From Rhodocyclaceae bacterium (GTDB taxonomy: Bacteria > Pseudomonadota > Gammaproteobacteria > Burkholderiales > Rhodocyclaceae): 32,486 nucleotides of DNA. Location of the stretch: assembly GCA_016791105.1 (NCBI GenBank), contig JAEUNM010000064.1, positions 1 through 32,486 on the forward strand, read 5' to 3'. The translations under genes were made by a program, and so were the position numbers. This document shows, piece by piece, positions 8,795-17,164 of this stretch; positions within the stretch are counted from its first letter, which is position 1; each line of letters starts with the position of its first letter. Under the pieces are notes generated by a model that was not told the DNA's origin, ran no database searches, and was given only the letters and a program-made list of their open reading frames with translations.

Positions 8795-9907
8795 TCAGAT
8801 GATCTCCAGATCGGCGCGCAGCGCGCCGGCTGCCTTCATGGCCTGCAGGATGGCGATCAAATCCTGCGGATTGGCGCCCAGCGCGTTGAGCGCCTTCACC
8901 ACTTCGGCCAGATTGGCACCCGCCTTCACGTGCATTAGCGCGCCGGGTTCCTGCTTGATGTCGATCTGATTGCGTTCCGTCACCACGGTCTGGCCGCCGG
9001 ACAGTGGATTGGGCTGGCTAACCTGGGGTTCGCTGGATACCGACACGGACAGATTGCCGTGCGCGACCGCGCAGGTATCCAGCGTGACGGACTGATTCAT
9101 GACCACCGAGCCGGTACGCGCATTGACGATCACCTTGGCGGCCTGGGCCATGGGCTGCAATTCGAGATTTTCCAGCTTGCCCAGGAAAGCCACCCGCGCA
9201 TTGGCGTCCTGCGGCGCGCGTACCTGTATCTGGCGTGCGTCGGTGGCGCGCGCGGTGTCGGCGCCGAAAGCGGTATTGATGGCTTCCACCATTTTTTGCG
9301 CGGTGCCGAAATCGCCGGTGTTGAGATCCAGCGCCAGATGATCGCCTTCGCCCACCGGGGTGGGTACTGCCCGCTCCACCGTGGCGCCGGCCGGCACGCG
9401 CCCGACCGACAGGTGATTGACCGTCACTTTGGATCCGCCCGCCTGGGCGCCCACGCCGCCCACCACCACATTGCCCTGGGCGATGGCGTAAATGTTGCCG
9501 TCTATGCCTTTCAGCGGCGTCATGATGAGGGTGCCGCCGCGCAGGCTTTTGGCGTTGCCGAGGGAAGATACGGTCACGTCTATGGCCTGGCCGGCGCGCG
9601 CGAAAGGCGGCAGCGTGGCCGTCACCATGGCGGCGGCGACGTTTTTGAGCTGCAGCGAGGTGCCCGGCGGTACGGTGACGCCCAGATTGCCCAGCATGTT
9701 GATGATGGATTGCACCGTGAAAGGCGTTTGCGTGGTCTGGTCGCCGCTGCCATCCAGCCCCACGACCAGGCCGTAGCCTATGAGCTGGTTGTTGCGCACA
9801 CCGGCCACGCTGGCCAAATCCTTGATGCGCTCGGCCGCGGCAGGCATGGCGCCGAGCAGACCGGCGGCACAGGCGAGGGCGGCGAAACATTTGGAGATCG
9901 GGTTCAT
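8795..9907 (-). CDS. flgI: Flagellar P-ring protein FlgI
   Basis: FlgI forms the periplasmic P ring around the rod. The first 25 residues are a Sec signal peptide (hydrophobic core [19 protein letters not shown]). The mature protein opens with [26 protein letters not shown], the family hallmark, followed by [17 protein letters not shown]. The conserved P-ring C-terminus ([31 protein letters not shown]) is complete. At 370 residues it has the normal length. It sits between flgH (44-base gap) and flgJ (no gap). Assembly needs the chaperone FlgA encoded divergently at 15442. Confidence 0.98.
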   Translation of the reverse strand: MNPISKCFAALACAAGLLGAMPAAAERIKDLASVAGVRNNQLIGYGLVVGLDGSGDQTTQTPFTVQSIINMLGNLGVTVPPGTSLQLKNVAAAMVTATLPPFARAGQAIDVTVSSLGNAKSLRGGTLIMTPLKGIDGNIYAIAQGNVVVGGVGAQAGGSKVTVNHLSVGRVPAGATVERAVPTPVGEGDHLALDLNTGDFGTAQKMVEAINTAFGADTARATDARQIQVRAPQDANARVAFLGKLENLELQPMAQAAKVIVNARTGSVVMNQSVTLDTCAVAHGNLSVSVSSEPQVSQPNPLSGGQTVVTERNQIDIKQEPGALMHVKAGANLAEVVKALNALGANPQDLIAILQAMKAAGALRADLEII

Positions 9908-9951
9908 GTCCAGATGCTGTGCAAGTTCCGGGCCAGCTTCGCGGCTTCAGT

Positions 9952-10644
9952 TCAGAACGGCAGGAAGCTCAGGAAAAAGCGCGACAACCAGCCCATCACC
10001 TGAGCCTCGTCTATGTAGCCGCTGGCTTTGTATTCGATGCGTGCGTCGGCCACCTGGGTGGATTGCACGGTATTTGCGGTGGTGATGTGGGCCGGATTCA
10101 CGATGCCGGAAAAGCGGATGAATTCCTGCCCCTGGTTGATCGACACCTGTTTTTCGCCGGACACCAGCATATTGCCGTTGGGCAGCGCTTCGATCACCGT
10201 GACCGTGATGGTGCCGGTAAAGTCGTTATTGGCGGCGGAATCGCCCTTGCCGGCGAATTTATTGCTGCTGTTCACGTCCAGCGCCGCGCCCTGAAAACTT
10301 TTGCCCGGTATGCCGGACACCGTGGGCACGCTGAAATTGAGCGCATCGGATTTTTCCGCGCTGCTGGACGATTTCTTTTGCGCAGCCGTTTTTTCGGCCA
10401 GATTGACCGTGAGCGTGTCGCCCACCATGCGCGCGCGCCGGTCTTCGAACAGCGGACGCGCCCAGCCGGCCTGGTAGATCGATCCATTGGCCGGCGCGGC
10501 TTCGTTGCGCGGCTGCGGGCGCGCGGTCATGGGCTGATGCACGCTGGTGGGCGGGGTGGAAGCCAGGCAGCCGGCAAGCATTGCCGCCGTGACCAGCGCG
10601 GCAATTCGTGCCGGGCGGCAAATCTGGCGCAGTGGGGCGGTCAT
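9952..10644 (-). CDS. flgH: Flagellar L-ring lipoprotein FlgH
   Basis: FlgH is the outer-membrane L-ring subunit. I start it at the ATG at 10644, giving 230 residues with an immediate lipoprotein signal peptide (RIAALVTAAMLAGC, lipobox LAGC). The same frame stays open far upstream through flgG, but that part is antisense-like noise. Conserved features include GSIYQ, then DRRARMVGDTLTVNLAEKTAA, and the C-terminal VNPAHITTANTVQSTQVADARIEYKASG. It lies 23 bases after flgG and 44 bases before flgI on the same strand. Confidence 0.97.
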   Translation of the reverse strand: MTAPLRQICRPARIAALVTAAMLAGCLASTPPTSVHQPMTARPQPRNEAAPANGSIYQAGWARPLFEDRRARMVGDTLTVNLAEKTAAQKKSSSSAEKSDALNFSVPTVSGIPGKSFQGAALDVNSSNKFAGKGDSAANNDFTGTITVTVIEALPNGNMLVSGEKQVSINQGQEFIRFSGIVNPAHITTANTVQSTQVADARIEYKASGYIDEAQVMGWLSRFFLSFLPF

Positions 10645-10667
10645 GAGAGCATTCCTTCCTGTGCGCC

Positions 10668-11450
10668 TCAGAGCTGGCCGAGCCGCTGCAACATCTGGTC
10701 GGAGGTCTGGATGGCGCGCGAATTCAGTTCGTAGGTGCGCTGGGCGGTAATCATGTTCACCAGTTCTTCCACCACATTCACGTTGGAAGCTTCCACATAG
10801 CCCTGATTCAACAGTCCGGCGCCATTGGTGCCCGGCGTATTGGGCGTGGGCGTGCCGCTGGAGGCGGTTTCCGCGAACAGGTTTTCGCCCATGCTCTGCA
10901 GGCCGCCGGCATTGACGAAGGTGGCGAGCTGGATGGCGCCGATCTGCGTCGGCGCGGCCTGGCCGGGCAGCAGCACATTGACCACGCCGTCGCGGCCTAT
11001 GGTGACCGACAAGGCGTTCTGCGGCACGGTAATCGCAGGCGACAGGGTGTAGCCGCTGGAGGTGACGATCACGCCCTGGGCGTCCTTCTGGAAAGCGCCG
11101 TCGCGCGTGTAGGCCAGCGTGCCGTCCGGCATGGTGATCTGGAAAAAGCCGTCGCCGTTGATGGCCACGTCGAGCGGGTTGCCGGTCTGCGTCATATTGC
11201 CCTGGGCATGGATGCGCTCGGTGGATATCGGGCGCGCCCCGGTGCCGATCTGCAGGCCGGACGGAATGGTGGTTTGCTGCGAGGACTGGGCGCCGGGCTG
11301 GCGCAAGGTCTGGTACAGCAAATCCTCGAACACGGCGCGCGAGCGCTTGAAGCCGTTGGTGCTGACGTTGGCGAGGTTGTTGGAAATGACGTCCAGATTG
11401 GTTTGCTGGGCGTCCATGCCGGTTTTGGCGATCCAGAGCGAGCGCAACAT
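10668..11450 (-). CDS. flgG: Flagellar distal rod protein FlgG
   Basis: FlgG forms the distal rod. The protein begins [20 protein letters not shown] and continues into [24 protein letters not shown], the family signature. It ends in the flg_bbr_C helix ([35 protein letters not shown]). The 260-residue length matches the family almost exactly. A good ribosome site (TGAGGA) lies 8 bases before the ATG. It is 11 bases downstream of flgF in the flg operon. Confidence 0.98.
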   Translation of the reverse strand: MLRSLWIAKTGMDAQQTNLDVISNNLANVSTNGFKRSRAVFEDLLYQTLRQPGAQSSQQTTIPSGLQIGTGARPISTERIHAQGNMTQTGNPLDVAINGDGFFQITMPDGTLAYTRDGAFQKDAQGVIVTSSGYTLSPAITVPQNALSVTIGRDGVVNVLLPGQAAPTQIGAIQLATFVNAGGLQSMGENLFAETASSGTPTPNTPGTNGAGLLNQGYVEASNVNVVEELVNMITAQRTYELNSRAIQTSDQMLQRLGQL

Positions 11451-11461
11451 GGTTTTTATCC

Positions 11462-12202
11462 TCAGGTGGCCGACAACATCTGGTCGGCCGCGTGGTCGTT
11501 CTGCTCCGCATCGGTGAGCAGTTTCATTTGCATTTCAAACTGCCGGGCGGAAGAAATCATGTTCACCATTTCTTCCACGACATTCACGTTGGACGATTCG
11601 AGATGGCCGCCGGCCACCCGCACCGCCTCGTCGGTGGGCGCGGCGCTGCCGTCCTGCATGCGGAACAGGCCGTCGCCGCCGCGCACCAGTTGCTCTTCAG
11701 GCGGATTGACCAGTTTGACGCGGCCGATCGCATTCACCACGTTGCGGCCGCCTGTCGTGGGCAATACGCTGATGGTGCCGTCGCGCCCTATGCTCACGTT
11801 GCTGTCGGGCGGGATGGTGATGGTGCCGCCGTCGCTCGCCACCGGGATGCCGGAGCGGGTTTGCAGCAGGCCGTTGGCGTCGGTGGTAAGGCTGCCGTTG
11901 CGCGTATAGGCTTCGCTGCCGTCCGGCATCGCCAGGGCGATCCAGCCCTGGTTCTGCACCGCCAGGTCGAGCGGGCGCCCGGTCTGGGTGATGACGCCGG
12001 GCGTAAATACGTCCTTGATGCTGGCATCGACCACGAAGGCGCGCGATGGCAGGGCGGTGGACAGGATGGGCACCGCGCGCAGGCGGTGGTCCTGCGCGCG
12101 ATAGCCGGTGGAATCGGCATTGGCGAGGTTTTGCGCGGCGGCCGCCTGCCGGTTCATCGTGTGCGATGCGCCGGTCATGGCGAGGTAGATCAAGCGGTCC
12201 AT
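11462..12202 (-). CDS. flgF: Flagellar proximal rod protein FlgF
   Basis: FlgF is one of the rod subunits. The start [19 protein letters not shown] followed by [18 protein letters not shown] is diagnostic of FlgF. The middle carries [21 protein letters not shown], and the C-terminus has [27 protein letters not shown]. At 246 residues the length is normal. It follows flgE by 27 bases and precedes flgG by 11 bases. Confidence 0.97.
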   Translation of the reverse strand: MDRLIYLAMTGASHTMNRQAAAAQNLANADSTGYRAQDHRLRAVPILSTALPSRAFVVDASIKDVFTPGVITQTGRPLDLAVQNQGWIALAMPDGSEAYTRNGSLTTDANGLLQTRSGIPVASDGGTITIPPDSNVSIGRDGTISVLPTTGGRNVVNAIGRVKLVNPPEEQLVRGGDGLFRMQDGSAAPTDEAVRVAGGHLESSNVNVVEEMVNMISSARQFEMQMKLLTDAEQNDHAADQMLSAT

Positions 12203-12229
12203 GCTGGTTCCCGATCAGGCGCGGCGGGT

Positions 12230-13459
12230 TTAACGCAAGCTCACCAGCGTTTGCAGCAGCGAATCTTCGGTCTTGATGGATTGCGCATTGGCCTGGTAGG
12301 AGCGCTGTTGCGTAATCATGGCGACCAGTTCGGCGGTCAGATCGACATTGGAATCTTCCGTCGCGCCGGATTGCAGCACGCCCAGACTGCCGGTATTGGG
12401 CGCGCCCACCAGCGGTGGGCCGGAGGTGGCGGATTCCGCCCAGCGGTTGTCTCCAAGCTGGATCAGGCCGCCCGGCGCGCGGAAATTGGCCAGCACGATT
12501 TGCCCCAGGTTGCGCGACTGGCCGTTCGAATAACGTCCCATGATTACTCCGTCGTCGCCCACCGTGAGGCCGGACAGGCGGCCCGACGAATAACCGTCCT
12601 GGCTCATGGAATTGACGCCGAAGGACGATCCGTACTGCGTGGTGGTGGCGAAATCGAGCGTGAAATCGAAAGTGGTCACGGCGCCGGTATTGATTGCAAA
12701 GGACTGCGCCACCGTGCTGGTGCCGGCCACGCCGCCTATGCCGGAGAGGCCCCCGGTGGTGGTGAAATCCATGCTGGTGGGCCCGGCTGCGCCGCCGCCA
12801 TCCAGCGTCGTATAAAGGTCCCAGGTATTGGGGGTGGCGGATTTGACGAAATACATCGACAGCACGTGCGGATTGCCCAGGGTGTCGAAGGTGGTGACCG
12901 ACGACGACGTATTGAAGGTGCGCGTGTCGGTGGCCGAAAACGGCGTCACCGTGGGCGCCGTCGAGCGCGAATCCAGATTGAGGGCCACCGTCGCATTGGT
13001 GGTGGCGAGCGGCGTGAGGTCGGCACTATTGACCTGCAGATCGACCGGTGCGGCCGGCACGATATTGCCGTTGGCATCGGCGGCGTAGCCGGTCAGGCGG
13101 CGGCCGGACGGATTGACGACATAGCCGTTCTTGTCGACGCTGAATTGCCCGTCGCGCGCATACACGATGTCGCCGTTGTCGGACAGGCGGAAAAAGCCCT
13201 GGCCATTGATGGCGACGTCGAGCGGGTTATTGGTGGCGGTCAGATTGCCCTGCGTGAATTGCTGTGCCACGGCATTTACGCTGGTGCCTATGCCGATCTG
13301 GCCGCCGGCGGAACTGGATAGCGACGAGGCGAACATGTCGGCGAATAGCGCGCCGGACTGTTTGAAACCGACGGTGGTCGAGTTGGCGACGTTATTGCTG
13401 ATCGCGTCGAGCGCGCGCGAGGCGCCATTCAGTCCGGATAGTCCTTGCTGGAAGCTCAT
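12230..13459 (-). CDS. flgE: Flagellar hook protein FlgE
   Basis: FlgE polymerises into the hook. It begins MSFQQGLSGLNGASRALDAI and continues SNNVANSTTVGFKQSGALFADMF, typical of hook proteins. The central part is Thr/Ser/Gly/Val-rich and variable, as expected for the exposed D2/D3 domains. The C-terminus ends in the conserved helix (DLTAELVAMITQQRSYQANAQSIKTEDSLLQTLVSLR). At 409 residues it is close to the usual length. It lies 11 bases after flgD, the hook-cap gene it depends on. Confidence 0.98.
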   Translation of the reverse strand: MSFQQGLSGLNGASRALDAISNNVANSTTVGFKQSGALFADMFASSLSSSAGGQIGIGTSVNAVAQQFTQGNLTATNNPLDVAINGQGFFRLSDNGDIVYARDGQFSVDKNGYVVNPSGRRLTGYAADANGNIVPAAPVDLQVNSADLTPLATTNATVALNLDSRSTAPTVTPFSATDTRTFNTSSSVTTFDTLGNPHVLSMYFVKSATPNTWDLYTTLDGGGAAGPTSMDFTTTGGLSGIGGVAGTSTVAQSFAINTGAVTTFDFTLDFATTTQYGSSFGVNSMSQDGYSSGRLSGLTVGDDGVIMGRYSNGQSRNLGQIVLANFRAPGGLIQLGDNRWAESATSGPPLVGAPNTGSLGVLQSGATEDSNVDLTAELVAMITQQRSYQANAQSIKTEDSLLQTLVSLR

Positions 13460-13470
13460 TTGGGTAACTC

Positions 13471-14148
13471 CTACAGAATTTGCTTGATGTCGTCCATGTG
13501 CACGCTGCCCTGCGTGCCCAGATTCAGGCTCAGTACGCCGCCGCTGCGCGCGACGCTCGTCACCAGGCCGTATTCGAGTGCGTTGGCACTTACCTTTTCA
13601 TTGCCGCGCACGGCCGACACGGAAAACGTGTAACGGCCGTCGGCGGCGCGGCTGCCGTTGTCGGTGGCGCCATCCCAGGTGTAGTTGTAGGTGCCGGCGT
13701 TCTGGCCCCCCAGGTCTATGGTCCGCACGGTGATGCCGTTGGCGTCCTTGACGGATAGCGCGACGCGGTCGGCCGCCTGCGGCAAATCCACGCCCAATAC
13801 AGCGCGGCCGGCGCTCAGATCGATATTCGAACCCGGCACCAGCACGCCGCGCCCGACCAGGGCCGCGGCCTGCATGGTCTGTTCCGTCGTGCCGTTCTGC
13901 GTGAGCGCGGCAAGTGCGGTGTTGAGGCGCTCTATGCCGTCCACGGTGCTGATCTGCGCGAGCTGCGAGGTGATCTGCGCGTTGTCCATCGGGCTCAGGG
14001 GATCCTGGTTCTTGAGCTGGGTGGTGAGCAGGGTCAGAAAGCGGTTCTGGTTGTCCGCGCTGGTGGTGGCTTCCGTGCTGTTACGCGTGTTGTTCAGGCT
14101 GGCGTACAGGTCGGCTGCCGAAGTCGTGCTGTTCTGGATGGTGGTCAT
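13471..14148 (-). CDS. flgD: Flagellar hook-cap scaffolding protein FlgD
   Basis: FlgD caps the growing hook and guides FlgE assembly. The N-terminal signature is FLTLLTTQLKNQDPLSPMDNAQITSQLAQIS, found in essentially all FlgD proteins. The C-terminal half has the FlgD Ig-like fold (YNYTWDGATDNGSRAADGRYTFSVSA). The 225-residue length is typical. It starts two bases after the flgC stop and ends 11 bases before flgE. Confidence 0.97.
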   Translation of the reverse strand: MTTIQNSTTSAADLYASLNNTRNSTEATTSADNQNRFLTLLTTQLKNQDPLSPMDNAQITSQLAQISTVDGIERLNTALAALTQNGTTEQTMQAAALVGRGVLVPGSNIDLSAGRAVLGVDLPQAADRVALSVKDANGITVRTIDLGGQNAGTYNYTWDGATDNGSRAADGRYTFSVSAVRGNEKVSANALEYGLVTSVARSGGVLSLNLGTQGSVHMDDIKQIL

Positions 14149-14150
14149 GC

Positions 14151-14564
14151 TCAGGCTCCGCTCTGGCCGATCTGCAGCGTTTTGAGCAGCAGGCTTTTGG
14201 CCGTATTCATCATTTCGACATTGGACTGATAACTGCGCGAGGCGGAAATCATGTTCACCATTTCTTCCACCACATTTACGTTGGGCATGGAGACATAGCC
14301 ATCGGCATTGGCGGCCGGGTTGTGCGGCTCATAAATCTGGCGCAGCGGCGCCGCGCTTTCCACCACCCGCGTCACCTGCACGCCCTGTGCTTCCGGGCCG
14401 GCGATGGGCTGCGCCATGAACACCACCTGTTTGGCGCGATACGGCTGGCCGTTGCTGGTGACCACGCTGTCGGCATTGGCCAGATTGCTGGATACCGCAT
14501 TGAGACGCACGGACTGCGCGGTGAGCGCGCTGCCGGCGATGGTGAAAACATTGAACATGCTCAT
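14151..14564 (-). CDS. flgC: Flagellar proximal rod protein FlgC
   Basis: FlgC is a proximal rod subunit. I place the start at the ATG at 14564 ([20 protein letters not shown]), 137 residues, because it matches the family N-terminus and has a GAGGAG ribosome site about 6 bases upstream. The frame is open further upstream to 14618, but that would run into flgB. The ANADSV and C-terminal [28 protein letters not shown] motifs are complete. The gap to the flgB stop is 10 bases. Confidence 0.97.
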   Translation of the reverse strand: MSMFNVFTIAGSALTAQSVRLNAVSSNLANADSVVTSNGQPYRAKQVVFMAQPIAGPEAQGVQVTRVVESAAPLRQIYEPHNPAANADGYVSMPNVNVVEEMVNMISASRSYQSNVEMMNTAKSLLLKTLQIGQSGA

Positions 14565-14574
14565 GCGAAGCTCC

Positions 14575-14982
14575 TCACTGTCCCTGTATGGCTTGCTGCA
14601 GGCTGCGCAGCACGCCATTCACGAAATTCACTCCGGCTTCGTAGTGCACCGTGTTCTGCGCGAATACCGCCCGCTCCACATCCAGATTGACGGTATTGCC
14701 GTCGATGCTGGATTGGTATTCGCCGCGGTACAGCGCTTCCGCCCCATGCGCCGAGGGTTCGGCAGGGGCCAGGTGGCGCGGGTCGGTGCGCAGCACGGGT
14801 AGGGCGTGCACGCTGCGGCCGGCCAGGGCGTCCGCCAGCGCGGCCGGAAAATCGATGTCCTTGGCCTTGAACTGCGGCGTATCGGCATTGGCGATGTTGG
14901 ACGCGACCAATTGCTGCCGGAAGGCGCGCAGGCCCAGCGCGGTCTGGTGAAATTTCAGCGCTTGATCGAATTTCTGCACCAT
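14575..14982 (-). CDS. flgB: Flagellar proximal rod protein FlgB
   Basis: FlgB is a proximal rod subunit and the first gene of the flgBCDEFGHIJ run. The start at 14982 gives 135 residues beginning [20 protein letters not shown], the normal FlgB N-terminus and length. The upstream in-frame extension to 15219 is not conserved-looking and covers the promoter. Motifs include [19 protein letters not shown] and the C-terminal [31 protein letters not shown] ribosome site lies about 9 bases upstream. A strong sigma-54 element (15020-15035) places the transcript start about 27 bases before the ATG. Confidence 0.97.
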   Translation of the reverse strand: MVQKFDQALKFHQTALGLRAFRQQLVASNIANADTPQFKAKDIDFPAALADALAGRSVHALPVLRTDPRHLAPAEPSAHGAEALYRGEYQSSIDGNTVNLDVERAVFAQNTVHYEAGVNFVNGVLRSLQQAIQGQ

Positions 14983-15019
14983 TTCCGGGACCTCGAAGTG
15001 TGGCGATTGCCGCTCTTTA

Positions 15020-15035
15020 TGCAGTAAGCGTGCCA
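15020..15035 (-). promoter_or_regulatory. Sigma-54 (RpoN) promoter element upstream of flgB
   Basis: Minus-strand sequence TGGCACGCTTACTGCA. It contains the full TGGCACG -24 box and a TGCA -12 box at exact spacing (GG-N10-GC), one mismatch from TGGCACG-N4-TTGCA. The predicted start near 15009 leaves a leader of about 27 bases with a GAGG ribosome site. Confidence 0.82.
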
Positions 15036-15114
15036 GCCGTTGTGGCCGTGGCGGCGCGGCAAGGATTTCCGCAACGGGCACTGATTGGGCGCGTTTTCTG
15101 CCGCTGCCGGCAAG

Positions 15115-15143
15115 GCCGCGGCAATAGTTGCCGTTGCCGCGGC
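15115..15143. repeat. GC-rich hairpin between flgB and flgA
   Basis: Perfect 10-base arms GCCGCGGCAA (15115-15124) and TTGCCGCGGC (15134-15143) with a 9-base loop. It lies upstream of both divergent promoters, so it is not in either predicted mRNA. That favours a DNA-level role, such as a protein site, or no role. Confidence 0.5.
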
Positions 15144-15227
15144 GGCCTTGTTGCCGCCATGCGGTTAGCATTGGGTCTGGCCAGGCGGCGGCCATCGCGT
15201 GTGCGCGTGAAGCCAACAAAGGAGGAC

Positions 15228-15249
15228 GGCGCGCCAGGCTTGGCGCGCC
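15228..15249. repeat. GGCGCGCC palindrome pair between flgB and flgA
   Basis: The self-complementary octamer GGCGCGCC occurs at 15228-15235 and again at 15242-15249, six bases apart. Together they are a direct repeat and an inverted repeat at once. It is placed roughly midway between the two sigma-54 elements. Confidence 0.5.
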
Positions 15250-15389
15250 TGGCCGGGGCGCGGGCCGGCGTGTCAGGTGTGGCGCCGGCTATGCCGGATC
15301 AATTGCGCCTGATTTGCCGCCGGCTAGGGGCGATTACACAACATTCATGAAAATACCGTGTGATTTGTCCGCTATTCAAATTTTTGCCG

Positions 15390-15405
15390 TGGCCTGATTC
15401 GTGCT
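15390..15405 (+). promoter_or_regulatory. Probable sigma-54 promoter element upstream of flgA
   Basis: Plus-strand sequence TGGCCTGATTCGTGCT. It keeps TGGC..G in the -24 box and TGCT in the -12 box with the exact GG-N10-GC spacing. The predicted start near 15416 lies about 26 bases before the flgA ATG at 15442. It is weaker than the flgB element. Confidence 0.6.
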
Positions 15406-15441
15406 TTTATCTCACCGTGCTTCAATCTGCCGAGGTATGCC

Positions 15442-16128
15442 ATGCGAACCGACATTTTGCGCTGGACCCTGATGCTGCTTTCGGTGTTTCTGGTTGCGCC
15501 TTCACTGGCCAACACCGTGCAGCTACGCCACGTCGTGGAGGAATTTTTGCGCGCTCAGACGCAAGCTTTCCCCGGCAAGGTCAGTTTCAGTGTCGGCAGC
15601 GTCGATCTGAAATCGAATTTTTCCGCTTGTCAGGATATGCAGGCGTTTTTGCCGCCCGGCAATCGGCTGTGGGGGCGCAGCATGGTGGGCGTGCGCTGCA
15701 ACGGCGAGCGGCCATGGACGCTATACGTGCCGGTGACGGTCAAGGTGGCCGGCGAATACGTGGTGACGGCGCGGGCGCTCGCCGCCGGTCAGGTCATCAG
15801 CGAAGCTGACCTCACGCGTGTGGAAGGCGATCTGACCGATTTGCCGCCCGGCAGCGTGACCGATACGGCGCAAGCGGTCGGCCACACCGTATTGGTCGGT
15901 ATGCAGGCCGGGCGCCCCTTGCGCGCCGACGGGCTGCGCCAGGCCTATGCCGTGCAGTCCGGTCAAAGCGTCAAGCTGACCGCGCGCGGCCAAGGTTTTG
16001 CGGTATCCAACGAAGGCCGCGCGCTGGCGGCGGCGCAGCCCGGCCAGGTGGTCGCGGTGCGCACGGCGGGCGGCAGCACGGTGAGCGGCGTGGCAAAAAG
16101 CGGGGGCGTTGTCGAGGTTCGGTTCTGA
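15442..16128 (+). CDS. flgA: Flagellar P-ring assembly chaperone FlgA
   Basis: FlgA is the periplasmic chaperone for P-ring (FlgI) assembly. It has a signal peptide (hydrophobic core LMLLSVFLVAPSLA), an N-terminal domain with the two Cys typical of the family (SACQDM and VRCNGE), and a C-terminal SAF domain (ARALAAGQVISEADLTRVEGDL). It ends with the conserved VKLTARGQGFAVSNEGRALA and AKSGGVVEVRF segments. The 228-residue length is typical. GAGG lies 7 bases before the ATG. It is the first gene of the divergent arm, 145 bases before flgM. Confidence 0.96.
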   Translation: MRTDILRWTLMLLSVFLVAPSLANTVQLRHVVEEFLRAQTQAFPGKVSFSVGSVDLKSNFSACQDMQAFLPPGNRLWGRSMVGVRCNGERPWTLYVPVTVKVAGEYVVTARALAAGQVISEADLTRVEGDLTDLPPGSVTDTAQAVGHTVLVGMQAGRPLRADGLRQAYAVQSGQSVKLTARGQGFAVSNEGRALAAAQPGQVVAVRTAGGSTVSGVAKSGGVVEVRF

Positions 16129-16210
16129 GCGGCAGGCGTGTTCGTGGTGGCGGCGTGGGGGCGTCGCAGGCTAAAATGGGCGTGTCAGAAAAATTCTTAC
16201 ATAAAGCCTC

Positions 16211-16237
16211 TAAAGATTTTCACGAGGCTGCCGAAAT
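16211..16237 (+). promoter_or_regulatory. Sigma-28 (FliA) promoter upstream of flgM-flgN
   Basis: TAAAGATT (16211-16218), an 11-base spacer, then GCCGAAAT (16230-16237). The enterobacterial consensus is TAAAGTTT-N11-GCCGATAA, so both boxes and the spacer match closely. It lies 36 bases before the flgM start. FlgM inhibits FliA, so this would close the usual feedback loop. Confidence 0.8.
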
Positions 16238-16273
16238 CCGCCTCATGAACATCAACGCTGAAAGGATGCAGCC

Positions 16274-16582
16274 GTGAAAATCGAAGGATCGGGCAAACCC
16301 CTGGCCCCCCCAGCCAATCTTGCGCCGCGCGCAAGTTCGCCGGCAAAAACAGCGGAAACGTCGAACGGTGGAGGGCCGGGTGCAACGGTCGCACTGTCGC
16401 CCCTGTCGAGCAGCCTCAAGGAGGTCGAAACGAGTCTGAGCAATACGCCGGTCGTGGATACCGGCAAGGTCGAAAAAATCCGCGCCGCCATTGCCGACGG
16501 TTCTTTCAAGGTCGACGCCAACAAGGTTGCCGACGGATTGATCGCCAGCACGCAACAAATGCTGTCCGCCCAGGCTCGCTGA
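16274..16582 (+). CDS. flgM: Anti-sigma-28 factor FlgM
   Basis: FlgM binds FliA (sigma-28) and holds back late flagellar genes until it is exported through the finished hook. The 102-residue protein has a disordered, Pro/Ala/Ser-rich N-terminal half. Its C-terminal half has the family motif VEKIRAAIADGSFKVDANKVADGLI. The start is a GTG at 16274 preceded by AAAGGA; nearby ATG codons are out of frame. It ends two bases before flgN and has its own sigma-28 promoter, so flgMN forms a short operon. Confidence 0.93.
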   Translation: MKIEGSGKPLAPPANLAPRASSPAKTAETSNGGGPGATVALSPLSSSLKEVETSLSNTPVVDTGKVEKIRAAIADGSFKVDANKVADGLIASTQQMLSAQAR

Positions 16583-16584
16583 AC

Positions 16585-17067
16585 ATGAACGCCCAGCCGC
16601 GTGTGCAAACGATAGACGACCTTCTGGCTCTGGAAGCTCGTTCATTGCGCGCGGTGACGGCGGTGTTGTACGCCGAGCAGCGCGCACTGAAAAATCGTGC
16701 CGCTGACGATTTGCCGGCGCTTGCCGAGCAAAAGGGCGATCTGTACGGCGACCTGGCCGCCATGGAGCGACAGCGTCAAATGTTTTTCAGCCGGCTGGGG
16801 GTGCATCCCGGCCAGACCGGCATGCAGGATTGGCTGGCCCGCCAGGGCAGCCACGCGGCACGCGAAACCTGGAATGAAATCCTGCAGCTCGCGCGCGAAG
16901 CGCGCGACGTCAATGTCGTCAACGGCAAGTTGATAGACGAACAGATGCAAACCAACCGGCAGGCGCTATCCGTGCTGTGCGCCGCCTCCGAGCGCGCCGG
17001 TTCCTATGGGCCGGACGGGCGGCCCGTGGCGTTCGGCCGCTACTCGCGCCAGTTGGGCTCGGCCTGA
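16585..17067 (+). CDS. flgN: Flagellar export chaperone FlgN for FlgK and FlgL
   Basis: FlgN is the cytoplasmic chaperone that delivers FlgK and FlgL to the flagellar export gate. The 160-residue protein is almost entirely helical. Its pattern (IDDLLALEARSLRAVTAVLYAEQRALK, ALAEQKGDLYGDLAAMERQRQ, NGKLIDEQMQTNRQALSVL) is typical of FlgN. It starts two bases after the flgM stop. Its client genes flgK and flgL are in this same window. Confidence 0.9.
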   Translation: MNAQPRVQTIDDLLALEARSLRAVTAVLYAEQRALKNRAADDLPALAEQKGDLYGDLAAMERQRQMFFSRLGVHPGQTGMQDWLARQGSHAARETWNEILQLAREARDVNVVNGKLIDEQMQTNRQALSVLCAASERAGSYGPDGRPVAFGRYSRQLGSA

Positions 17068-17164
17068 GCGCTTCCGTCTGAAGTAACCCGCCAGCGCGTG
17101 CCGGTGTCCGGCGCGCCGCATGTCGAAACTCCCTTGTTCCATATGCCGCGGCCACAGTTGGGCC

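Larger units (their letters stand above)
14983..15441. other. Divergent flgB-flgA intergenic region
   Basis: This 459-base region separates the divergent flgB and flgA genes. It holds two sigma-54 type promoters, one at each edge, and two strong GC-rich hairpins in the middle (15115-15143 and 15228-15249). I see no convincing gene in it. Its architecture, with outward promoters and a central structured or operator block, fits a shared regulatory region. A sigma-54 activator would be expected to bind somewhere inside. Confidence 0.65.

Noticed and set aside
10645..11511. N-terminal extension of FlgH to 11511
   Set aside because: The lipoprotein signal peptide begins at 10644, and the extension covers flgG in another frame.
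11492..13321. 609-residue plus-strand frame opposite flgF and flgE
   Set aside because: It is antisense to two well-identified flagellar genes and has no protein-like motif.
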